Shown here: one piece after another, positions 27,095 to 35,960 of the stretch | Numbering within the stretch: position 1 is the stretch's first letter | Layout: every line of letters starts with the position of its first letter | Origin: Streptomyces griseosporeus | GTDB taxonomy: Bacteria; Actinomycetota; Actinomycetes; Streptomycetales; Streptomycetaceae | Direction: 5' to 3' | NCBI RefSeq assembly: GCF_014656055.1 | Contig: NZ_BNBR01000001.1 | Coordinates: forward strand, 62,001 to 126,000 | Length of the DNA: 64,000 bases | Made by a program: the position numbers and the translations under genes | Notes under the pieces: model-generated | Databases searched by the model: none | What the model was told of the DNA's origin: nothing | The model's input: only the letters and a program-made list of their open reading frames with translations

Positions 27095-29992
27095 TCAGGC
27101 GAAGGCGGAGGCGTAGGCCTGCCAGTCGGAGGCGCTGGTGACGTCGCCGAAGGGAGGATCACCGCTGCGGTCGGTGCCCCCGGCGAAGGTCCGGCGCACG
27201 GTGAGTTCCACCGACTCGCTGAAGAGGGTGAGGTCGACCTTGACCGTCAAGGTGGCCACCCCTTCCAGCCGTTCCGGGTCGGTCTCGTAGGTGAGGCCGA
27301 GGTAGAAGTCGATGGACACGTTGACGAAGCCGAGGACTTCGACCTCGCCGCTCTGGCGCTGGAAGCCGGTCACCGTGGCAGCGTCGACGGGGGGTGCGTC
27401 GTAACGGACGTAGACACCCACCATCACCGCGACCGTGCCGCTGGCGACTCCGAAGTCCAGCGCTACGGCTGCGCCTATCTCCAGGCTCGCCTCGATCGTC
27501 TCGATACCGTCCAGTCCCAGGGAAAGCGCGAAGAACCCGCCGCCGCCCAGGCCTTCCACGGTCACCAGGAATTCGTCGTTGCGGTCGCCGAAGGAGAAGC
27601 GCAGGGTCGGGCGGGCATCGGTGAAGGGCAGGTGGAGGCTCACGCCCAGTCGCACGTTCTCCAGCAGGAAGGCACCAAGGGCGATCGGCGGGAGCGCCAC
27701 CGCGTACGAGGCCAGCACACCCGCGGGGCTCACCTCGAGCGCGGGTGCGCTGCCCATCCCGCTGCCGCCGACGCAGTCCCCGAGGGCGCTGAAGAAGGAG
27801 AGCTCGCGTTCGAGGTCCACGGCGTGGTCGGGCACCGCCACGCTGACGGTGGGCTTGCTGCCGTTCTCCGACCGGAAGGAGAGGGAGTCGAAGCGGATTC
27901 CCAGCACTCCGGCGAAGCTGATGCGGAAGTTCTCCAGGCTGGTATGCACGGTTGTCCTGGGGGGACCGCCCGCGGCAGCCGGCGACTGCTCCATCTGGGC
28001 ATGCAGCGCGAGGGAGATGGGCGGGCCCTCGGGCAGCGGGCGCAGCAGGTCGCTCCTGCTGTCCACCTTCGGCTCCCAGTCGACGGTGGTGACCACCGAG
28101 ATGGGGGTCGCACGGCTGGACATGAGCGGGAACTGCCGGGCCTCGAAGACGCTGGAGACCAGTTGGGCCAGCGGCACGCCGCCCATGAGCTTGGCGGCGC
28201 TGTCCGCGAAGAAGGTCGCGGGGTCGAACACCTGGGCTGTGAGCTGGTCCAGATCACCGCCGACGGGTCCCAGAGTCGAGGAGAGGCCTCGTACAGCCAT
28301 GTTCGGCCTGGCCAGCGCCGCCCCGCGGTCGGCGGGCAGGTCGACCTCGAGCGGTGAGACGAGTTGGGCGAAAAGCCCGGCGGGGTTGGACGCCGTCATC
28401 CCCCCGTTCAGGTACGTCGGCGACGGCACGATGGTCATCGGCTGCCCGCTGCCCAGCAGCCGGTCGACCGCCGGTGCGCGCACCTGCGCCGATTCGAGAA
28501 TCGGCATGAAGGCCGACTCGCCGCTGCGCGCACGGACCTTCACGTCGAAGGTCATCCCATCGGTGGTCAGGGTGGTCATCCCATCGGTGGTCAGGGTGGT
28601 CTCACGGGGCCGGCCAAGGTCCTCGGCTTCTGCATCGCCTTCGGGACGTACATAGTCGACCGGGACGCCACTGACCGCGGCGAGCCGGCCGACGGAGGCG
28701 TCTAGGGGGTCTCCTCGCCGGTAGTCGGCTTGGACGGCGGCGACCAGGGACGGGTCGCGGGCCATCTCGAGGGGCACGAAGATCAGGGCCGCCTGGAAGT
28801 CCGTGTCGTTGCCCTTGCAGTCGGTTCCGATCAGGTGGAACGGCACCGCTCCGGGCGGCGTGGCATTCATGATCCAGAACGGCTGGTCCGCCCCGTCGGG
28901 CGAGTCACCTACGCGGTCGATGTCGGGGAGCACGTGTGCTCCTGCCGGTGTGAACAGGGTGGCGATGCGGACGTCGGTGAAGGGCATCTCCCTGCCCTGG
29001 TGTTCGAAATCCTTGCCCGCGTAGTGCTGCACCGGCTCCCGGACCAGGATGAACAGCTTCTCCGTCAGCACAGCGACGGCGGATCCGCCGCTCTCCTCTA
29101 TCGTGCGCTCGGTGACGCGGATGCAGGCGGCTCGGTGTCTGAACGGGAACAGCACCCCTTCCTGGGTGACCCTCACGTACTGGTCGCGTCCCTGGGTCGC
29201 CACGTGCTGCCACTCGCTGAGCGCGGCGTCGGGCCACTGGCCGCGTGCCTTGAACCAGCCTCCGCGCGCCGAGAGCATCAGCTGGTCGACCTCGATGGGA
29301 CTGGCCGCGGAGAGCGCGACGATGCTCCGGCGCTGGGCGGCCGTGGGCCGCAGGTCACCCGCCAGGGCCGGCGGGATGCCGGCCGAGTCCGGCGAGTACA
29401 CCGCCCGCACGTAACGGTCCGCGGTGTTCCCCTCGTCGACGGTCGGACGGCCGTCTGTCACGGCCCTGACCCCGAGGCGGGTGTGCCAGAGTTCGGTCCG
29501 CCCCGCGTGGGTGACCGGCTCGGTGGCGTGCGCCCATCCGCCGCCTGGAGGGGGCGAGAGAAGCAGGTGGTAGGGGATCTCCAACGCGGTCTCGGTCGCC
29601 TCCGGGGCGATGGGCGGCTGGTTGGCGACCGCGGCACCGTCTCTCGGCTGCCGGGCCGCGGCGCACAGGCTGGGCTCCAGTGACAGCCAGCCGAGCAGGG
29701 CTTCCAGGGTGAACGGGATCCGGTCGGCTTCCGCCGGGAGCCGGAAGGCGAGCCTGCTGGGGCCTGCGAGCTGCCCCGGTTGCGGCAGGGCGGGTACCGC
29801 CCCGTCCGGCAAGACGGGCTCGGCGGTGTGCTGCGGAGGCAGATGGACGATGACGAAAGCGTCCTGTCCGGGCTGCTCTCGGACCAGATGGCCGCCCGCG
29901 GGGCCGTCGGTGACGAGCAGGAGATTACGGAACTCGAAGGTGACGGCCAGTAGGTCCTGCGCCCGCACCACGTCCCGCGAGAACGGAGCCAT
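27095..29992 (-). CDS. Large uncharacterised protein (965 aa), first gene of the operon
   Basis: ATG 29992 is preceded by GGAGGTCAGCCC, the best ribosome site in the operon. Recognisable blocks are FEFRNLLLVTDGPAGGHLV near the start, LWHTRLGVR at about residue 185, and WQHVATQGRDQYVRVTQEGV with LFPFRHRAACIRVTE at about 270-310. The last 250 residues are beta-strand-rich (GGGFFALSLGLDGIETIEAS, EVEVLGFVNVSIDFYLGL) and end near WQAYASAFA. Similar blocks occur, to my recollection, only in uncharacterised bacterial proteins. No signal peptide. An in-frame 24-bp tandem duplication lies at 28551-28598. Function unknown. Confidence 0.75.
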   Translation of the reverse strand: MAPFSRDVVRAQDLLAVTFEFRNLLLVTDGPAGGHLVREQPGQDAFVIVHLPPQHTAEPVLPDGAVPALPQPGQLAGPSRLAFRLPAEADRIPFTLEALLGWLSLEPSLCAAARQPRDGAAVANQPPIAPEATETALEIPYHLLLSPPPGGGWAHATEPVTHAGRTELWHTRLGVRAVTDGRPTVDEGNTADRYVRAVYSPDSAGIPPALAGDLRPTAAQRRSIVALSAASPIEVDQLMLSARGGWFKARGQWPDAALSEWQHVATQGRDQYVRVTQEGVLFPFRHRAACIRVTERTIEESGGSAVAVLTEKLFILVREPVQHYAGKDFEHQGREMPFTDVRIATLFTPAGAHVLPDIDRVGDSPDGADQPFWIMNATPPGAVPFHLIGTDCKGNDTDFQAALIFVPLEMARDPSLVAAVQADYRRGDPLDASVGRLAAVSGVPVDYVRPEGDAEAEDLGRPRETTLTTDGMTTLTTDGMTFDVKVRARSGESAFMPILESAQVRAPAVDRLLGSGQPMTIVPSPTYLNGGMTASNPAGLFAQLVSPLEVDLPADRGAALARPNMAVRGLSSTLGPVGGDLDQLTAQVFDPATFFADSAAKLMGGVPLAQLVSSVFEARQFPLMSSRATPISVVTTVDWEPKVDSRSDLLRPLPEGPPISLALHAQMEQSPAAAGGPPRTTVHTSLENFRISFAGVLGIRFDSLSFRSENGSKPTVSVAVPDHAVDLERELSFFSALGDCVGGSGMGSAPALEVSPAGVLASYAVALPPIALGAFLLENVRLGVSLHLPFTDARPTLRFSFGDRNDEFLVTVEGLGGGGFFALSLGLDGIETIEASLEIGAAVALDFGVASGTVAVMVGVYVRYDAPPVDAATVTGFQRQSGEVEVLGFVNVSIDFYLGLTYETDPERLEGVATLTVKVDLTLFSESVELTVRRTFAGGTDRSGDPPFGDVTSASDWQAYASAFA
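28551..28598. repeat. 24-bp perfect tandem duplication inside the 965-aa gene
   Basis: Two identical 24-nt units (28551-28574 and 28575-28598), beginning GTCATCCCATCGG, encode the repeated peptide TTDGMTTLTTDGMT. The duplication keeps the reading frame and looks recent because the units are identical. Confidence 0.95.
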
Positions 29993-30439
29993 GGGCTGAC
30001 CTCCGTGCGGAGGGCGGTTCTGTATGGAAGCCCGGGTTCCGCTTCTGAGTCTACAGCCGTCGACGGCCGCGGCGCATCTGGGCACATCCGGGGCGAAGAC
30101 GCCACTGGACGGCATCGATCAGCAGCACCTTCGGGGTCTTCCTGCCTTGCCGAGCGCACGGGCGTGCCGGTTCGGAGGAGGCCCGCCGTGACGCCATCGT
30201 GCGGCACCACAGGCAGCCCAACAGCGGCCAATTCCTCCCTCACGGCCGTGGCGAGCGCAGTACGCCGAGCCAAGACCTCGGCACCGGCAGACGCAGGCAT
30301 CCATGTCACACCAGCATGCGCCCGAAGTGGATGGTGCAGGCTCGAAGGACAGAGCGGTGCGGTGCGGTAGGTCGTCCCGAGCTGCCGCTGGAACGAGCGC
30401 TGGCTGTGTCCCGCCGTCAGCAGTGCGTGCACGGCGGCA
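29993..30439. other. Upstream region of the four-gene operon
   Basis: This 447-bp stretch lies between the start of the 965-aa gene and the Rhs remnant. It must contain the operon promoter, but I cannot point to a convincing -35/-10 pair. Open frames are GC artefacts. No inverted repeat or RNA gene seen. Confidence 0.4.
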
Positions 30440-31680
30440 TGCCGGCAGATCTCCTACACCGACGCCGACGGAGCCACCACCACCTCCTACGACCTCCTGA
30501 ACCGGCCAGTCACGGTCACCGACTGCGTGCCGTCCACCACCACCTACACCTACGACACCGCGATCGACCCGCGTGGCCTGCCCACGTCGGTCACCGACTC
30601 CGTGGCCGGGACGTTCAGCGCGCGCTACGACGCCGACGGAGCTCTCACCAGCCAGACGCTGCCCGGTGGTTACTCCATGGACCAGACCGTCGACCCGACG
30701 GGAGCGACGACCAGCCGGGTCTACACCCGTACCTCCGACGGCACCGTCCTGGTTTCCGACAGTGTCACCCTGACCGTCCACGGCCAGCGAGCCACGCACA
30801 CCGGCACGCCCGGCGTCACAAAACCACCCGGTACGACGCGGCGGGCCGTCTCACCCAGGTGCAGGACACCAGCACCGACGCCTACTGCACCATGCGCACC
30901 TACACCTTCGACAAGAACAGCAATCGCACGTCCCGAGCGACGGCCACCGCCGCCGTGAACGCGGACTGCACCACGACCGGCGCCACCACCACGACCTACG
31001 CCTACGACAGCGCCGACCGTCTGGTGAACTCCGGTTACGTCTACGACGCCTTCGGCCGTACCACCAGCCGGCCCGGCGTCACGCTGGCCTACTACGCCAA
31101 CGACCTGATCCATCAGGAGACTTCCGGCGCCCGGCGGCAGACGTGGACCCTGGACGCCACCCTGCGCCTGCGCGGCTGGACCGCGGAGAGCAACTCCTCC
31201 GGTTCCTGGACGCAGACCGCGACCAAGGTCAACCACTACGGCTCGGACGACGACAGTCCCCGCTGGATCACCGAGGCCAGCGCCGGAACGGTCACCCGCA
31301 ACATCCAGGGCTTGGACGGCACCCTCGCCGCCACCAGCACCAAGACCGGCGGCGTGATCCTGCAACTGGCCAACCTGCACGGGGACATCACCCTGCAACT
31401 CCCCGCAGACAGCTCGGTCGCGCCGACCGTCCTGGACGCCGACGAGTACGGCAACCCCCGGGCCGGCCAGCCGACCGCTCGGTACGCCTGGCTAGGTGGC
31501 AAGCAGCGGTCCGACGAGACCGAAACCGGGCTCACCCTCATGGGCATGCGGCTCTACGACCCCAGCACCAGACGCTTCCTGTCCACCGACCCGGTACGCG
31601 GCGGCAGCGCTAACGCCTATGAACAGGTGTCCTGCGCCATCGAACCTGTGAGCCGTGGACAGGGAGCGGCGCGAACGTGA
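30440..31680 (+). pseudogene. Rhs/YD-repeat protein remnant (core end, toxin tip lost)
   Basis: YD-repeat motifs are clear: YTDADGATTTSYDLLNRPVT, YDTAIDPRGLPTSVTD, then after a frameshift near 30820 TRYDAAGRLTQVQDTSTDA and YAYDSADRLVNSGYVYDAFG. The Rhs-associated core follows: LTLMGMRLYDPSTRRFLSTD and PVRGGSANAYE. In intact Rhs or polymorphic-toxin proteins the variable toxin domain starts after this core; here the frame instead ends after 20-odd unrelated residues. The 5' end also lacks the N-terminal thousand or so residues. It is a non-functional fragment of a large secreted toxin or cell-wall protein. Confidence 0.85.
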
Positions 31681-31798
31681 GCGGCAGCGCGGGCTTGAGA
31701 CTCGGCCGCGGGCGCCGGAGTGGCTGATCGAGCGGATCGCAGAGTTCGCCGCACGGCAGGGCGACGAGAGGCATCGGTCAACGCAGGAGGGGCTGTAG
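31655..31798 (+). pseudogene. Short DUF6233-like remnant
   Basis: From GTG 31655 the frame encodes VDRERRERERQRGLETRPRA followed by PEWLIERIAEF and stops at TAG 31796-31798. ETRPRxPEWLIE resembles a segment of Streptomyces DUF6233-type proteins, whose function is unknown. It overlaps the 3' end of the Rhs remnant and its stop lies inside the hairpin at 31789-31822. Probably a leftover rather than a functional gene. Confidence 0.4.
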
Positions 31799-31822
31799 CC
31801 CGGGTGCTCTGGCTACAGCCCC
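31789..31822. terminator. Strong hairpin terminator
   Basis: A perfect 12-bp inverted repeat, GGGGCTGTAGCC / GGCTACAGCCCC, encloses a 10-nt loop (31801-31810). There is no long T tract, as is usual for GC-rich actinobacterial terminators. It would end plus-strand transcription from the Rhs remnant and, being symmetric, could act on either strand. Confidence 0.75.
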
Positions 31823-32332
31823 TTCGATCAGTTCGGATCCCACCACTGCTCCTCCTTCTCCTCCTGTCGCCCTGTCCTTCAGGGCGTGCGTCGCTCTCCG
31901 CATAGAGAGAGGCGGAGCCGAAAGGGGAGGAGTCGGCGACACGAAGACAAGCATCGCTATGTAACTGGCTTCATTTCAAGCTGAGTTGCAAGCTCCGGTA
32001 AGTTTTTGACCTCGGGGTCTTCACATGTTCAGTACATCGACGACGTCCTGTGGCAGTGGAGGCCGTTGGAGCTTTTCGGCCGTTCCGGTTCGGCGTGGAT
32101 GCGGATCGGGTGGCCACCGCACGCGACGAGACGCCCGGGTGACGAAGGTCGTGCCCGGCGCCGCGCCGAACCTGCCACAACCTCTGGACACCAGACCTGG
32201 CAGGAGCCCCCCGCCTTGGAGGGCGCGGACGGCGACGTGCCGTGACCGCACCCGCACAGGACCCGTCGCCTCGTCGCACGGCCCAGGCATCGGAAGGGGT
32301 CAGCGGCTGTACCACGCGGCGCTGCCAGCGTC
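31823..32332. other. Gene-free stretch
   Basis: About 510 bp after the terminator with no recognisable gene. Short patches look like transposase debris (for example an ARRGAPARSG-like segment on the minus strand), but too little remains to assign. It has a slightly AT-richer patch at about 31950-32030. Confidence 0.45.
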
Positions 32333-32665
32333 TGCCGTGACGCCTGCCAGCGCGCCGAATCTGGCATCGCCGCGCTCACCTCGGTCGCCCTCCGCGCCTA
32401 CCTGCGCGCCTGCGGGGCCGGCGAGGGCGACCGGGTCATCTCGCCGGGCAGGCTCGAGGAAGTCCTGATCCTCGCCGCGCGCGAGTGGGCCGGCCGGGAG
32501 TCGCACGGCGACGGGACCGCCGTACCCGACTGGATCACCGCCACCCACCTCATGGGTGATGGGATCGACCTCAGTCCCGACGACCTCATCTTCACTGTGG
32601 GCACCAACGACAGGGGGGCGACCTCATCGCACACACCGGCGACGGCGGCACGGCCGTCTAACAGG
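32333..32665 (+). pseudogene. Fragment of a hypothetical protein
   Basis: The plus strand encodes a protein-like stretch: GIAALTSVALRAYLRACGAG, then RLEEVLILAAREWAGRESHG and LSPDDLIFTVGTNDRG, after which the frame degenerates into Arg/Pro-rich sequence. No start codon with a ribosome site precedes it and no family is recognised. It lies tail-to-tail with the efflux transporter. I treat it as the middle of a decayed gene. Confidence 0.3.
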
Positions 32666-32776
32666 TCAAAAGCCACCAGGGGCGGCCCTGGCCGCCGCCG
32701 CGACCAGCTCCGGCCGCCTTGCCTCCTGACTGCTGCCGGAAAAGGGCGCGCACCTGCCGCCTGCGCGCGCCCACCA

Positions 32777-33991
32777 TCAGAGGTGGCGGGCGCCGCCGGA
32801 CGGGTAGGGCGTCTCCGTCGGCACCTCGGTGCTCCGGCCGGCCGTGATGACGGTGAGGAGGGGAAATGCGATGAGCAGCGCCACCGCCACGAGAAGCCCG
32901 CTTGCCCAGAGCGGCCCGAGGGCCCCGGCTTCGGTGCCGAGCGCGGCCGCGGCGACGATGGGGCCGACAGCGGCACCCACGTTGAGCGCCGCGGTCGCAT
33001 ACGAGCCGGCCATCGTGGGGGCTCCCGCGGCCTCATAGAGGACCTGTGTGATCAGCGTGCTGCCCAGCGCGAACGACAGCGCGCCCTGCACGAACACGAG
33101 GGTGAACAGGGCGGGCGGCTCGTCGGCCAGCACCGCCAGAGCCGGCCAGCCGATGAGCAGCAACGGACCGCCGACTGCGATGACCGGGCCGGGACTTCGG
33201 TCGGACAGTCGTCCGGCGACGGTGACGCCCACGAAGGAACCGGCGCCGAAGAGCACCAGAGCGACAGAGATCCACCCCTCGCCCAGCCCGGCGCTGTCGG
33301 TCACCACGGGGGCCAGGAAGGTGAGGCTGGCGAAGGTTGCCGCGTTCACCAGCGCGCCGAGCAGCATGACGAGGATCAACCGCGGCCGGGCGAGGTGCGC
33401 GAGCTCCGCTCGCAACGCCGGCCTGCCGGTCACCTCGTCCTCGTCACGTCCTGCTGGGATTCCTTTCAGGATGCCGAGAGCGGCAGGCAGGCAGAGAGCG
33501 GCGACTGCCCAGAAGGTGGCCCGCCAGCCGAGAGTCGTGCCGAGCACTGACCCGCCAGGGACACCGGCGATCGTGGCCACCGTCGTGCCCGACAGCAGGA
33601 CGGCCAGCGCGCGTCCCTTCCTGTCGGGTGGGACCAGCGTGGCCGCAGTTGTCAGAGCGACGGCGAGGAACCCAGCGTTCGCGGCTGCGGCGACGACTCG
33701 GGTAGCGAACAGTACTGGGAAGCTCGTGGTGACGGCGCCCAAGGCGTGAGCTGCCGCGAAAACGAGGACGAACCCGAGAAGAGCCGGGCGCCTGGGCCAG
33801 TTGCGGGCAAGCGCGGCCACCAGGGGGGCGCCGACGATCATGCCGATCGCGAAGGCCGAGGTGAGCACGCCTGCTGTCCCGACGGTGACGTCGAAATCCG
33901 AGGCGATGTCCGGCAAGAGGCCGGCGAGCATGAACTCCGAGGTGCCCATGGCGAAGACCGCCAGGGCAAGCAGGTACAGCGAGAGAGGCAT
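32777..33991 (-). CDS. MFS efflux transporter, Cmx/CmlR (chloramphenicol) type
   Basis: The 404-residue protein has twelve predicted membrane helices and begins MPLSLYLLALAVFAMGTSEF, followed by MLAGLLPDIASDFDVTVGTA, the signature of the DHA1 family members Cmx/CmrA/CmlR and AraJ-like efflux pumps. The inter-helix 2-3 motif is present (GAPLVAALARNWPRRPAL). These drug:H+ antiporters export chloramphenicol in Streptomyces and corynebacteria, though substrate cannot be proved from sequence. It is monocistronic and flanked by transposase and pseudogene scraps, so it may have been acquired. The start at 33991 follows a GAGG-type site (CTCACCTCGG on the plus strand). Confidence 0.85.
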   Translation of the reverse strand: MPLSLYLLALAVFAMGTSEFMLAGLLPDIASDFDVTVGTAGVLTSAFAIGMIVGAPLVAALARNWPRRPALLGFVLVFAAAHALGAVTTSFPVLFATRVVAAAANAGFLAVALTTAATLVPPDRKGRALAVLLSGTTVATIAGVPGGSVLGTTLGWRATFWAVAALCLPAALGILKGIPAGRDEDEVTGRPALRAELAHLARPRLILVMLLGALVNAATFASLTFLAPVVTDSAGLGEGWISVALVLFGAGSFVGVTVAGRLSDRSPGPVIAVGGPLLLIGWPALAVLADEPPALFTLVFVQGALSFALGSTLITQVLYEAAGAPTMAGSYATAALNVGAAVGPIVAAAALGTEAGALGPLWASGLLVAVALLIAFPLLTVITAGRSTEVPTETPYPSGGARHL

Positions 33992-34199
33992 CGAGTGGCT
34001 CCGAGGTGAGGAGAGGCACGAAAGGTCATCTCGTCACCGCGGCCAGCCCCGAGCGCACACTCGTCCCACCACGGAAAGCGGCGCGACGACAGGGCTACGT
34101 ACTCAGTCGTTCAGGGGCTGACGGCGTGACCGAAAGCCCCCACCTTGTCTGACTCAGGACTCGACATGCCCCGCACGCTACCCGACCGACACCCGTCGA

Positions 34200-34388
34200 G
34201 GCATCCTGCTTTCCCAGGCACCGGCCAACGTCACCACTGGTCATGTCGTAGCGTGTGGCCAGCCCGCGCCATCGCTTGAGTGTTAATGCATCCTTCGACC
34301 TGTTCCGCTGCTTGTGCACCTCGCGGTCGAAGGCTGGCGGGCGGCCCCCGGCTCGGCCCGGCGCTGCGACCGGCGCCCCCACGCGCAC
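34200..34388 (-). pseudogene. IS5-family transposase C-terminal scrap
   Basis: On the minus strand GRAGGRPPAFDREVHKQRN is followed by LKRWRGLATRYDMTS. Intact IS5-family enzymes have GGRPPxFD, then RNxVER and LKxWRGLATRYDK, so about ten residues between the blocks are damaged. Everything upstream of GGRPP is missing. It lies about 210 bp upstream of the efflux gene start. Confidence 0.7.
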
Positions 34389-34798
34389 ATCTGCGGCCGC
34401 CGACCGGGCCTTTCGCGCCGCGCGTCTGCCGCCCGCGGCCGGAGGTACGGCCTCACCCCGAGCAGATGCGCGAACTGTGCAGCCGGACGGGCGGTGTGGT
34501 GTCCCCCGACACCGCGGCCCGTCGCGACCACATTTAGGGGTAGCGTCCCATCGGTCCTTCGAGCGACCTCAGGACCCCCCTGGGGAAGACGTCGTGGCCG
34601 GATTCGAGGTCTGGCCGGCATCCACCCCGTTCCCGGCCCCGAAGGACGATCTCGCGCTTCACGGCGCCCCCGGCCGGAGCCAGCCTGATCCCTTCGCCCT
34701 CGTCGTCTGGTGGGGTTCCCTGCCCGTGCTGCCCGCGCAAACATGGTGTCTCCCAGGGCGGCGCGATCGCGTGGCCCGTCAGCCCCTTGGAGGGAACC
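34389..34798. other. Gene-free stretch
   Basis: About 410 bp between the transposase scrap and the next gene. Plus-strand frames contain FEVWPASTPFPAPKDDLALH and PFALVVWWGSLPVLPAQTW, which look mildly protein-like, but no start, family or conserved pattern supports a gene. Confidence 0.4.
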
Positions 34799-35269
34799 GT
34801 GTTACGTCCCGCGCGACTGATCTGGGCGAACAACCTCGACCATTCCTCTGGCGTCACGCTCACCCGGGGCGGCCACTCAGAGCCCATCGACTTGAGGGAG
34901 GTGACGGCGGTCTTCCTATCCGTCGTCGTCGGCGATCTCCCGCCAGGCATGACCAACAGGCCTTCCGAAGGCCCCTGGCTCGGCGTCACCCTCCAGGTTC
35001 GTGACGCCGGCGGCACCTGGCTTCCCGCCGCGGTCCTGGAGCCCCGCTACAACGAACATGCTGGGCAGCCATGGCAGGCCGGCCCTTTCGTCTGCCATGC
35101 CTCCGTAGGACTGTTCCTTCCCGCAGGAAAGTCGCACAACGGCGACAAGACGGTGCCGATGGTCCTGCCGCCCATCGCGCGGATTCGTTGGGACGTTCGC
35201 AATTGGCATCGCGGCGCCGACCAGCCCGTGTCCTTTGGCCGGACCGTGATCTCGCTGTACGGGCGCTGA
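34799..35269 (+). CDS. Hypothetical protein
   Basis: GTG 34799 follows GGAGGGAACC, an excellent ribosome site, and gives a 156-residue protein starting VLRPARLIWANNLDHSSGVT. The composition is that of a compact beta-rich domain (FVCHASVGLFLPAGKSHN, IARIRWDVRNWHRGADQPV) ending SFGRTVISLYGR. No signal peptide or membrane helix. I recognise no family. The neighbours are mobile-element debris upstream and a SHOCT protein on the other strand, which give no functional hint. Confidence 0.6.
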   Translation: MLRPARLIWANNLDHSSGVTLTRGGHSEPIDLREVTAVFLSVVVGDLPPGMTNRPSEGPWLGVTLQVRDAGGTWLPAAVLEPRYNEHAGQPWQAGPFVCHASVGLFLPAGKSHNGDKTVPMVLPPIARIRWDVRNWHRGADQPVSFGRTVISLYGR

Positions 35270-35608
35270 CCGACCCGCCCTCCGCGCAGTCACCGGACGC
35301 CGCGCATGGGAGACCGTCACCAGCATCTCCGTGCTGCTGAGCCAGCTGGGCATCGCCCTGGGAGCCGCGCTCGGCCTACGCAGCAACCTCCGTGCCGCAC
35401 CGAACTCCCACCGACATCCACCGCGCCAGCAGCCTCTGACGGGAGGCCCCTTACCCGCTTGCCCCGGATATCACCGTATCTGCGAAGGCGCTGGGTCAGC
35501 ACAAGGGGCGAGATATCAATTGAAGATCTCCTGGCTATCAGGGAGTGAAGGCCGTTGCTGCAGGGTCAGCCACAGCTCGGACTCGGGCAGACACCCGTGC
35601 CAGGCCAC
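35270..35608. other. Gene-free convergent intergenic region
   Basis: About 340 bp between the convergent hypothetical and SHOCT genes. No coding sequence or obvious hairpin terminator recognised. Confidence 0.45.
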
Positions 35609-35902
35609 TCATCGCTGTGCCGATGACCGCGGGGCGCGTGTCGCAAGGGAGTTGTGCTCCCGCAAGACGGCCAGTCGGCGCCTGTACTCGTCCTCGTCGA
35701 TCTCACCGCCTGCGAATCGCTCAGCGAGGAGCTGCTCGGCGGTCGCCCCGGAATCCCGTCCTTCTCCATCCGCGGCGGCACGCTTCACCGCGCGGAAGAG
35801 GAGGACGCCGCCCGCGATCAGCAGGGCCCAGAACACCACCATGCTCAGTGACATGACGAACCAGCCCCAGCCGGTCATGTCATGGGCATTCCAGTACAGC
35901 AT
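35609..35902 (-). CDS. Small membrane protein with SHOCT domain
   Basis: A 97-residue protein starting MLYWNAHDMTGWGWFVMSLS. One transmembrane helix (MVVFWALLIAGGVLLFRAV, about residues 21-39) is followed by a linker. The C-terminal SHOCT domain (AEQLLAERFAGGEIDEDEYR, about 60-80) is a short helical module proposed to mediate oligomerisation or membrane targeting. I start at ATG 35902 rather than TTG 35908. It lies downstream of a universal stress protein gene on the same strand (about 60 bp), so it could belong to that stress transcript. Confidence 0.8.
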   Translation of the reverse strand: MLYWNAHDMTGWGWFVMSLSMVVFWALLIAGGVLLFRAVKRAAADGEGRDSGATAEQLLAERFAGGEIDEDEYRRRLAVLREHNSLATRAPRSSAQR

Positions 35903-35960
35903 CCTCAATCACTCCCTCGAATTGCCGGTCCCGCGACTGACAGCGATCGGGTCCGAGCTG

